Shown: positions 1 through 5,248 of the stretch, in pieces | How the letters are laid out: the number at the start of each line of letters is the position of its first letter | Position numbering within the stretch: position 1 is the first letter of the stretch | Notes under the pieces: model-generated | What the model was told of the DNA's origin: nothing | Databases searched by the model: none | Seen by the model: only the letters and a program-made list of their open reading frames with translations | Assembly (NCBI GenBank): GCA_934215405.1 | Contig: CAKPZU010000130.1 | Location: 1-5,248 of the forward strand | DNA from: an uncultured Bacilli bacterium | GTDB taxonomy: Bacteria > Bacillota_I > Bacilli_A > RFN20 > CAG-631 | Direction of reading: 5' to 3' | Length of the DNA: 5,248 nucleotides | Position numbers and translations under genes: made by a program

Positions 1-428
1 CTGCAAAGGTTTATAATAGTACGATGAATGATGAAGCAGCAAGTGAACTTGCAAGAAGAAGTAGAGGAACTCCTCGAATAGCAAATCGTTTGTTTAGACG
101 AGTTAGAGACTTTGCAACTGTTGTAAACGAAGGTGTTTTATCATATCAAGTAACCCTTGACGCTTTAAATGCCTTAAAGGTTGATTCATTAGGCCTTGAT
201 GATGTTGATATACGTTATTTAAGGGGTATCATTGATAGATTTAAAGGTGGTCCTGTCGGAGTTGAATCAATTGCCGCTGCTATTGGCGAAGAGGAGGTAA
301 CTCTTGAAGATGTTTATGAGCCTTATTTACTACAGCAAGGCTTAATTAATAGAACACCTCGAGGAAGAATTGTTACTGAAAAGGCCTATAAGCATTTAAA
401 AATACCACATCAGTCAACATTATTTTAA
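1..428 (+). CDS. ruvB: Holliday junction branch migration ATPase RuvB, C-terminal part (5' end outside window)
   Basis: The frame is open from the left edge (first complete codon at base 3) to TAA at 426-428, giving about 142 residues of a protein usually near 335. RuvB is the hexameric AAA+ motor that drives branch migration of Holliday junctions with RuvA, acting in the cytoplasm on recombination intermediates. The visible part begins in the small lid domain of the ATPase. The stretch RRSRGTPRIANRLFRRVRDFA carries the sensor-2 arginine typical of RuvB. It continues into the C-terminal winged-helix DNA-binding domain with the hallmark runs GGPVG, AAAIGEE, EDVYEPYLLQ and RTPRGR. An internal ATG at base 24 is not the start, because recognisable RuvB sequence (AKVYNST) precedes it in frame. 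The stop overlaps the stop of the convergent membrane-protein gene. Identification is firm; only the left end is missing. Confidence 0.97.
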   Translation, partial: AKVYNSTMNDEAASELARRSRGTPRIANRLFRRVRDFATVVNEGVLSYQVTLDALNALKVDSLGLDDVDIRYLRGIIDRFKGGPVGVESIAAAIGEEEVTLEDVYEPYLLQQGLINRTPRGRIVTEKAYKHLKIPHQSTLF

Positions 429-787
429 TGCTTGCAAAGGTTTACACTTAGAATTGCACCGCATGTATAAGTAATACATTTTAAGGCTATAAATAAAATA
501 ATTACTTTATCAAAGTCACCTTTATTTATAGCAAACATATCAATTAAGCAATAAATTAAATAAACAAGGATGAAAAATATCGAACCAAGTAATCCTTGTT
601 TTTTGTTTATTAATCCATAAATGAATCCTGATAAAAAGAATATAGCAGTTGATATTCCACTGACAACATACTTATTAATAGAAACATTACACTTATAATG
701 AATTAAAGAAAGAATTAAAGCAGAAATTAAAGCTAAAGCAATTAAAGATAAAATCGAAAACAAAGTTGATAATAAAATTTTTTTCAT
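425..787 (-). CDS. Small four-helix membrane protein, TIGR04086/YrzE-like
   Basis: This gene encodes 120 residues, starting MKKILLSTLF and ending NLCKH. Four hydrophobic segments lie at about residues 4-29, 38-58, 65-87 and 93-116, joined by short loops. The glycine-spaced stretch SGFIYGLINKKQGLLGS between helices 2 and 3 resembles the TIGR04086 family, represented in B. subtilis by YrzE. That family has no established function. I chose the ATG at 785-787 because AGGTGAG (791-797, complement strand) sits just upstream. An in-frame TTG at 812-814 would add nine residues, including the ribosome-binding site itself, and has no such site of its own. The family name rests on membrane topology, the loop motif and position between ruvB and a DUF421 gene, where I recall yrzE in Bacillus. 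The stop overlaps that of ruvB. It could be another small membrane family, but being a real gene is well supported. Confidence 0.72.
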   Translation of the reverse strand: MKKILLSTLFSILSLIALALISALILSLIHYKCNVSINKYVVSGISTAIFFLSGFIYGLINKKQGLLGSIFFILVYLIYCLIDMFAINKGDFDKVIILFIALKCITYTCGAILSVNLCKH

Positions 788-790
788 ATA

Positions 791-797
791 CTCACCT
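791..797 (-). promoter_or_regulatory. Ribosome binding site of the YrzE-like gene
   Basis: The complement strand reads AGGTGAG three bases before the ATG at 787, or five bases when counted from the AGGTG core. It selects that ATG over the in-frame TTG 27 bases upstream, which would place the site inside the coding sequence. Confidence 0.7.
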
Positions 798-835
798 AAA
801 GTATATATATTCAAAAAATGGTAAAAATATTCATT

Positions 836-840
836 AGGAG
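836..840 (+). promoter_or_regulatory. Ribosome binding site of the DUF421 gene
   Basis: AGGAG lies eight bases before the ATG at 849, a standard strong spacing that supports this start. Confidence 0.75.
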
Positions 841-848
841 TTGATAAG

Positions 849-1499
849 ATGCAATTAATTAAAGTGATTTTTTATACAATAGCTATGTATATTTATTTAA
901 TAGTAATTATTCGCATTATGGGGAAAAGAGAGGTTGGTAGTTTATCAATTTTTGATTTAGCTGTTTATTTTACAATATCTGATATTATTACTATTGCTAT
1001 TCTTGATCATACTATTCCATTTTATTTATCTATTGCATCAGTTGCTATTTTATGCCTTTTACAAATAATATTAGCCAAGCTTACTTTAAAGAACAAAAAA
1101 ATAAGGAATATAATTGATGGTAAAAAATCAATTATAATTAATGATGGAAATATAGATTTTAATGAAATGAAAAAGCAAAGATATAGCATTGATGATTTGT
1201 ATAACCAGATTAGAGAAAAGGGAATTGATAGCGTTACCTTGATAAAATGGGCTATTTTAGAAAATTCAGGGAAGCTATCGGTAATAACCTATAAGGATTC
1301 AATTGCAAATTTCCCTGATCCTTTAATTAGTGATGGTGAAATAGAACTTGATAATTTAAAGAAGCTTAATATGGATGAAAGATATCTATTATATAGAATT
1401 AACAAAGCCAACATAAAAAGAATAAAAGATATTAAGCTATGCTTATTTATCAATAATGAGTTTACTTTTATTATGCAAAGCAATAAAACATCTAGTTAA
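849..1499 (+). CDS. yrbG: DUF421/YetF-family membrane protein (YrbG-like)
   Basis: The product has 216 residues, the usual length for this family. The first 80 or so form three membrane helices (about 4-22, 32-52 and 56-76). They contain the family signature RIMGKREVGSLSIFDLAVY, compared with the usual RLMGKRQIGQLSPFDLVV. The rest is the soluble C-terminal domain. It carries IDGKKSIIINDGNIDFNEMKK, then YSIDDLYNQIREKGI, then WAILENSGKLSVI and a late PLISDGEI, each in the order expected for YetF-type proteins. No firm biochemical role is known for the family; the soluble domain probably faces the cytoplasm and may oligomerise. The start has an AGGAG eight bases upstream. The last 18 codons and the stop overlap the 3' end of the convergent spoVB-like gene. 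The symbol is given because family and neighbourhood both match B. subtilis yrbG as I recall it; the family assignment is surer than the orthology. Confidence 0.88.
   Translation: MQLIKVIFYTIAMYIYLIVIIRIMGKREVGSLSIFDLAVYFTISDIITIAILDHTIPFYLSIASVAILCLLQIILAKLTLKNKKIRNIIDGKKSIIINDGNIDFNEMKKQRYSIDDLYNQIREKGIDSVTLIKWAILENSGKLSVITYKDSIANFPDPLISDGEIELDNLKKLNMDERYLLYRINKANIKRIKDIKLCLFINNEFTFIMQSNKTSS
1443..1499. other. 57-base convergent coding overlap of the DUF421 and spoVB-like genes
   Basis: Both genes code through this stretch on opposite strands in codon-on-codon register, so each contributes its last 18 residues plus the stop. The TAA of the spoVB-like gene (complement of 1443-1445) is opposite a TTA leucine codon of the DUF421 gene. 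The TAA of the DUF421 gene (1497-1499) is opposite a TTA leucine codon of the spoVB-like gene. No hairpin followed by a T-run is visible here, so the transcripts probably also overlap. Confidence 0.85.
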
Positions 1500-2771
1500 T
1501 GAAACAATATGTATTAAAATAGAAGCATATAATGAAATTATAATTGAAATCAATAAGCCATCAGTTTTATAAAGAGGTATAAAAATAAAAAAGCATATTA
1601 TTTTAATTGCGTTGCAAATAATTGATTCAATTAATAAAAGTTTTTCCTTATCAAATGATATTAATGCCATATGGAATGGTGCTTGTAAAAAGCAAACAAA
1701 TAAGAAAAAAGCATATTTTTTAATATAGTATATTCCAATAACCTTTCCATAGAGTAATTTAGTTATTGCTTGAGGAAATAAATAAATAATTAAAATACAT
1801 CCAACTCCAATAGCAATTGAATAGGCAATGACCTGTATAAATTGCTTTTTGGCAGTTAAATAATTGCAATTTTCAATATTAAATGACAGCTTAGGTAAAA
1901 TAAAAACTGCAATGCAATTTGAAAAAAATGATGGAAGCAAAATAAGTGGTAATACATAGCTATTAACTATGCCATATTGCAGTGTTAAATCATCCAAGCT
2001 AACATTTACTTTAAGCATTAAATAGGTAAATAATATTGGCTCAAAAAAATAAATAATAGAGCCAAATAGTTTAGTTGATGTGCTCATTAAAGAAAATTTC
2101 ATAACATGATTAATAATTTTTTTATTGTCCTCATTATGAGAAGTAACTCTTTTTTTAAAATTCTTAACATTTAAATTAATACATAAATGTATTAAAGATG
2201 CGATTTCTCCAATAATTGATGAAAACATTGTAAAAAAAGATAATAAAGAAATATTATTTGGATTTATTAAATCGACAAGCAAAAAGACAAATAAAAGCCT
2301 TGAAATTTCCTCGCTAATTTGACACTTGGCTGTTACTTCTACCTTGTCAATTCCTATATAATAGCCCTTTAAAATTGAGGTTAAGGAAATAAGTGGTAAA
2401 AGTAATACCATTCCATAAAGTGTGAGCAATGTATTAGGGTTTGCTAAATAATAATTAGCAAGTTTTGGAACAAAAAGCAAATAAATTATTCCACAAATTA
2501 AATCGATAAATAGCATTACAAATATGCTTACTTGCATAATTTTAAAGACCGGATATTTTTTTTTGGCAATAAGCTTACTTATAGTAGTTGGAATACCAAG
2601 CTGAGCAATATTTAAAAGCAATGATAATGTTGGTAAGGTTAATGAATAAATTGACATTGCTAATGTAGATATTTTCCTAGCAATAACAATTTTTACAACA
2701 ATTGAAATGATTTTAGCTATAGTTGATAGTAAAATTAGGCTGCTAATAGCCTTAAAGATATTTTTTTTAAT
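1443..2771 (-). CDS. spoVB: SpoVB-like MOP-superfamily flippase, probable AUU start
   Basis: This is a polytopic membrane protein of the MOP/MATE-like exporter superfamily, in the polysaccharide-biosynthesis SpoVB branch. Members are thought to flip lipid-linked precursors such as lipid II; B. subtilis SpoVB is needed for spore cortex formation. The first ATG in frame (2655-2657) gives 404 residues beginning MSIYSLTLPT, which aligns with the second helix of SpoVB and therefore lacks helix 1. Reading upstream in the same frame gives 38 more codons, including KKNIFKAISSLILL and KIVIARKI, which resemble the SpoVB N-terminus (KQTFLKGTLILI...IVVARFIG). An ATT at 2769-2771 falls where the initiator should be, with AAAGGTG seven bases upstream. 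The resulting 442 residues hold about 12 helices. Recognisable stretches are AQLGIPTTISKLIAKK, LKGYYIG and IIGEIASL. B. subtilis SpoVB is longer (about 518), so this one is short at the C-terminus. The family is firm; sporulation is not implied, since non-sporulating relatives carry such genes for envelope synthesis. Confidence 0.88.
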   Translation of the reverse strand: MKKNIFKAISSLILLSTIAKIISIVVKIVIARKISTLAMSIYSLTLPTLSLLLNIAQLGIPTTISKLIAKKKYPVFKIMQVSIFVMLFIDLICGIIYLLFVPKLANYYLANPNTLLTLYGMVLLLPLISLTSILKGYYIGIDKVEVTAKCQISEEISRLLFVFLLVDLINPNNISLLSFFTMFSSIIGEIASLIHLCINLNVKNFKKRVTSHNEDNKKIINHVMKFSLMSTSTKLFGSIIYFFEPILFTYLMLKVNVSLDDLTLQYGIVNSYVLPLILLPSFFSNCIAVFILPKLSFNIENCNYLTAKKQFIQVIAYSIAIGVGCILIIYLFPQAITKLLYGKVIGIYYIKKYAFFLFVCFLQAPFHMALISFDKEKLLLIESIICNAIKIICFFIFIPLYKTDGLLISIIISLYASILIHIVSLTRCFIALHNKSKLIIDK

Positions 2772-2778
2772 GATATTT

Positions 2779-2785
2779 CACCTTT
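2779..2785 (-). promoter_or_regulatory. Ribosome binding site that fixes the spoVB-like start
   Basis: The complement strand reads AAAGGTG, and seven bases later comes ATT (2771-2769). No ATG or in-frame GTG or TTG is available at this spacing. A GTG within the site itself is out of frame and meets a stop after four codons. The in-frame TGA at 2778-2780 bars any start further upstream. The site therefore points to ATT, or less likely a nearby ATC, as the initiator. Confidence 0.65.
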
Positions 2786-2789
2786 CTTA

Positions 2790-2818
2790 TTGCTTATTTT
2801 ATGAAAAAATGGTAAAGT
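2790..2818 (+). promoter_or_regulatory. Candidate secDF promoter
   Basis: TTGCTT at 2790-2795 matches the first three bases of a -35 box. After a 17-base spacer, TAAAGT at 2813-2818 matches four of six bases of TATAAT and is preceded by TGG, as in extended -10 promoters. Spacing and direction suit secDF. The score is modest in such AT-rich DNA, so this is a candidate only. Confidence 0.3.
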
Positions 2819-2894
2819 ATATGAGCAAGTATTTTAATATATTTTATATATTACTTACATCATTACTTGAAATTTTATGCAAATTGATTTAAAA

Positions 2895-2902
2895 AGGGGG
2901 AG
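2895..2902 (+). promoter_or_regulatory. Strong ribosome binding site of secDF
   Basis: AGGGGGAG lies five bases before the ATG at 2908 and is by far the most G-rich run in the surrounding intergenic DNA. A TAA in the same frame at 2890-2892 excludes any upstream start. Confidence 0.85.
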
Positions 2903-2907
2903 ACCTA

Positions 2908-5248
2908 ATGCGTAGATTATTATCATTCTTTTCTATGGTATTTACCATTTTGGCAATTGTATTTTTTACTTTGCCATCAATTAAAAATCCAAATTTAGGT
3001 ATTGAATTTAAAGGTGGATATGAAGTTGTTTATGAAGTTTCTGAAAAAGAAGGAAGCGAATTACCAGTTATGCAAGATGTTGCTGACGTTATTGCTAGCC
3101 GTATCGATATTGCTGGTGTTAAAAATCCTCAAGTATCAGTTGAAAAAACTCCAGGTGAAAATGAAGCAAAGCACATTCGTGTATGTGTATCTTCAAAGGA
3201 TTCAACTGAACTAGCTGAGGTATTATCTTTAATTGAATCTGATACAGATATTACTTTTACAGATGACAGTGGAAACTTCTTAATGGATGGCTCAGTTTTA
3301 AAGGAAAAAGATGGCGCAGTATTATCTTATGATAATGGTACACCAATCGTTTTACTAAACATTGCTGATACTCAAACATTTGGAGAAAAAACTGGCTCAA
3401 TTGCTGGAAAAAATATGATAGCTTGGATTGGCTACCAAGAGCCAAATACAGAAACAGGGTATATTGGTGACTTTGCAGCCTATATGGGGCAAGGAACTGC
3501 AGAACAACAAGCAGTAGCAGCTAAAAAAGTTATTGTAAACGCAAAAGTTAATGAGGCAATTTCTTCTGAAACTGCTCAAATTACTGGCTCATTCACTGCT
3601 AAAGAAGCTAGTCAAATTGGTAAATTATTATCAGCTGGAAATATGGATTTTGAAATTAAAAGAACTGATATTATGAAGGTTGATGGTGCTTATGGTACTG
3701 AAGCCTTCAATAAATCATTAATTGCTGGTATCGTTGGATTGCTTGCTGTTATTGTTATGATGATTTTAATATACAAGATTCCTGGCGCTATTGCTTCATT
3801 AACATTATTATTCTATACAGCTGCAATTCTAGTTGTCTTTAATTTAATCGGTGGAGAATATGGACCTGATACAATTGCCGCAATCGTTATAGGTTTAGGT
3901 ATGGCAGTTGATGCATGTATTATTTTATTTGAAAGACTTGCTGATGAATTATACAAGGGACGTTCAGTACGTTCTGCCTATGAAGAATCAACTAAAAAAT
4001 CTTTATCATCAATTATTGACTCAAATATTACTACAATCATTGCTGGCTGTGCTTTATACTTCTTTGGAAAAAGATCAGTAAAAGGCTTCGCAACAATGTT
4101 ATTAATTACAACAGTATTTAACGTTGTTATTATGCTATTAGTAACTCGTTTATTAATGTTCTTACTTGTTAAGAGTGGAAAACTTGATAATAAAAAGCAT
4201 CTACTTGGAGTTAAGGAAGATAAGATTCCTGATATCCACAAAGGTGAAGTTCAAACATATTTTGGAAAATTCAATGGCTTCAATTTTGTTAAAGCCTCAA
4301 AGAAAGTATTTATTGGTTTAATTTGTGTTTATATTATTGGTATAGTATTTGCTGGTGGCTTTATGATTTCAGGTGGAATTAAAGGTACTGGAGCTTATCC
4401 ACTAAACTTTGGACTTGACTTTAGACCAGGCGCTACTGCAACAATTAATTTTTCAAATCTTGATAAATTTGATGATATTACAGAATTTAATGATAAGATG
4501 AAAGATGAAAATGGAAACATTACTGAAGAAAATATTATTAATTTCTTAGATCAATATACTTCAATTGCTGAAAATCAATTGCCAGCAAAGAGTGATATTT
4601 CAATTGTTAAAGATTATGATAAAGAAAATGATTGTAACACATTATCAATTTCTATTAAATTCAAAAACGTTGGAAATGAAAAGAGCGATACTGATTTCTT
4701 ACAACATTTTGATGAAACTGTATATCAACAATTAGAATTAAATTCTGTAGCTGATTATACTGATTATGTAGTCGTAAGCCAGCAAGTATCATCTCCTACA
4801 ATGGCTAAAGCAACAGTTATAAATGCTTTATTATCACTTGCAATTGCCTTTGTATTGATTATTGTTTATATTTCAATTAGATTTAGATACACATATGCTA
4901 TTGCTTCAATTGTTGCCTTGTTATTTGACGTATTATCAATGCTATCTGTATTTGCTATATTTAGAATTGAAGTTCAAGTTGCTTATGTTTCTGCTGTACT
5001 TGCTATTATTGGTTACTCAATTAACGATACAGTTGTTATCTTTGATAGAGTTAGAGAAATCACTAAAGAAACTAACTTTGGAAATATTGATGAAGAAGGA
5101 AGATACAATATTGTTAATAAAGCATTACAAAACTGTGCTTCAAGATCATTTTGGACAACAATTTCAACAATGCTTCCAGTAGCCGCATTAATCTTTATTG
5201 GTTCACAATCAACACTTGCTTTCTCAATCGCTATGATGGTTGGTTTAC
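2908..5248 (+). CDS. secDF: Fused protein-export membrane protein SecDF (3' end outside window)
   Basis: The frame is open from ATG 2908 to the right edge, showing 780 residues; B. subtilis SecDF totals about 737, so this one is longer. SecDF assists SecYEG by pulling translocated protein outward using the ion gradient. The SecD half has helix 1 (about 4-23), motif LGIEFKGG (30-37), a large extracytoplasmic domain to about 268, then five helices. Its core is GLGMAVDACIILFERLADEL, with the key aspartate at 335, and DSNITT at 371-376. A linker follows (about 422-466). The SecF half has helix 1 (467-488), LDFRPGA (503-509), an extracytoplasmic domain to about 632, then IGYSINDTVVIFDRVRE with Asp707, and Arg746 in CASRSFWTT. 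The counterparts of Asp707 and Arg746 in Thermus SecDF (Asp637, Arg671) take part in proton transport. DFRPGA departs from the usual DFTGGT. The separate yajC partner is not next door. The identification is firm. Confidence 0.97.
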   Translation, partial: MRRLLSFFSMVFTILAIVFFTLPSIKNPNLGIEFKGGYEVVYEVSEKEGSELPVMQDVADVIASRIDIAGVKNPQVSVEKTPGENEAKHIRVCVSSKDSTELAEVLSLIESDTDITFTDDSGNFLMDGSVLKEKDGAVLSYDNGTPIVLLNIADTQTFGEKTGSIAGKNMIAWIGYQEPNTETGYIGDFAAYMGQGTAEQQAVAAKKVIVNAKVNEAISSETAQITGSFTAKEASQIGKLLSAGNMDFEIKRTDIMKVDGAYGTEAFNKSLIAGIVGLLAVIVMMILIYKIPGAIASLTLLFYTAAILVVFNLIGGEYGPDTIAAIVIGLGMAVDACIILFERLADELYKGRSVRSAYEESTKKSLSSIIDSNITTIIAGCALYFFGKRSVKGFATMLLITTVFNVVIMLLVTRLLMFLLVKSGKLDNKKHLLGVKEDKIPDIHKGEVQTYFGKFNGFNFVKASKKVFIGLICVYIIGIVFAGGFMISGGIKGTGAYPLNFGLDFRPGATATINFSNLDKFDDITEFNDKMKDENGNITEENIINFLDQYTSIAENQLPAKSDISIVKDYDKENDCNTLSISIKFKNVGNEKSDTDFLQHFDETVYQQLELNSVADYTDYVVVSQQVSSPTMAKATVINALLSLAIAFVLIIVYISIRFRYTYAIASIVALLFDVLSMLSVFAIFRIEVQVAYVSAVLAIIGYSINDTVVIFDRVREITKETNFGNIDEEGRYNIVNKALQNCASRSFWTTISTMLPVAALIFIGSQSTLAFSIAMMVGL

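Larger units (their letters stand above)
788..848. promoter_or_regulatory. Divergent intergenic region between the YrzE-like and DUF421 genes
   Basis: These 61 bases must serve both divergent genes. On the + strand, TATATT (806-811) lies 17 bases after TTCATA (783-788), a possible sigma-70 type promoter for the DUF421 gene. That -35 would lie partly inside the start of the YrzE-like gene. TGGTAAAAA (819-827) is an alternative extended -10, but it leaves a leader of only about 15 bases. I could not place a convincing minus-strand promoter: TATACT at 800-805 is too close to the start. The region contains AAAAAATGGTAAA (813-825), which recurs exactly upstream of secDF. Confidence 0.35.
2772..2907. 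promoter_or_regulatory. Divergent intergenic region between spoVB-like and secDF
   Basis: These 136 very AT-rich bases separate two divergent starts. The best + strand promoter candidate is TTGCTT (2790-2795), a 17-base spacer, then TAAAGT (2813-2818) with an extended-type TGG before it. It would give secDF a leader of roughly 80 bases. For the minus strand only weak -10-like hexamers appear, for example TATAAA as the complement of 2843-2848. CAAGTA (2826-2831) and TACTTG (2864-2869) could pair within the secDF leader, but the stem is short and I do not call a regulatory structure. I recognise no riboswitch. Confidence 0.35.

Noticed and set aside
788..814. Upstream TTG start for the YrzE-like gene
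   Set aside because: It would swallow the AGGTGAG site that fits the ATG at 787, and it has no ribosome-binding site of its own.
1289..1483. Minus-strand 64-residue frame inside the DUF421 gene
   Set aside because: It is the antisense shadow of a well-supported family domain, with no start signal.
2826..2869. CAAGTA...TACTTG pairing as a regulatory hairpin in the secDF leader
   Set aside because: The stem is only six base pairs across a long AT-rich loop, which is expected by chance here, and there is no terminator-like T-run or known riboswitch core.
2707..2892. 61-residue + strand open frame before secDF
   Set aside because: It lies largely antisense to the spoVB-like N-terminus and the AT-rich leader, has no ribosome-binding site, and its hydrophobicity comes from the complement of membrane-helix codons.
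3002..3214. 70-residue + strand frame inside the SecD half
   Set aside because: It is out of frame with the clear SecDF reading and has no recognisable motif or start signal.
3257..4241. Three minus-strand frames (3257-3445, 3397-3579, 3978-4241)
   Set aside because: All are antisense to conserved SecD sequence and lack start signals or family features.
4862..5182. 106-residue leucine-rich + strand frame inside the SecF half
   Set aside because: It is a frame-shifted reading of the conserved SecF membrane core; the leucine richness arises from shifted ATT and TTA codons.
1..5248. Mobile element, CRISPR array, tRNA or defence system
   Set aside because: I saw no transposase or nuclease motifs, no spaced repeats, and no tRNA-like cloverleaf; every long frame is accounted for by housekeeping families.

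Overview
This is an AT-rich bacterial chromosomal segment of low-GC Firmicutes or Mollicutes-related type (Bacilli in the broad sense; an Erysipelotrichia-, RF39- or Acholeplasma-like lineage is possible). The clade is inferred from base composition, protein sequence and gene order only. The reading frames use TGG for tryptophan and contain no in-frame TGA, so nothing points to a reassigned code.

The window holds five protein genes with almost no spare DNA. In order they are: the 3' end of ruvB (+), a small four-helix membrane protein resembling the TIGR04086/YrzE group (-), a DUF421/YetF-type membrane protein (+), a SpoVB-like MOP-superfamily flippase (-), and a fused secDF gene (+) that runs off the right edge. 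The largest gene, secDF, is open from its start at 2908 to the last base. No gap exceeds 300 bases. The only non-coding stretches are two divergent promoter regions, about 61 and 136 bases long.

From memory, this matches the ruvB - (queA - tgt - yajC) - yrzE - yrbG - spoVB - secDF neighbourhood of Bacillus subtilis, with queA, tgt and yajC absent between ruvB and the yrzE-like gene. The strands alternate at every step (+ - + - +). Each convergent pair overlaps tail to tail: 4 bases for ruvB/yrzE-like and 57 bases for yrbG-like/spoVB. This leaves no room for ordinary intergenic terminators. Apart from RuvB (Holliday junction branch migration), the products are all inner-membrane proteins. SecDF supports protein export and the SpoVB-like protein probably moves a lipid-linked cell-envelope precursor; the other two have no firmly known role.

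The most notable points are an apparent AUU start codon for the spoVB-like gene, the codon-on-codon 57-base overlap in which each gene's stop is the complement of a leucine TTA in the other, and a changed SecF-half signature (DFRPGA where DFTGGT is usual). I see no defence system, mobile element, CRISPR array or RNA gene. This is a conserved housekeeping region rather than an undescribed system.
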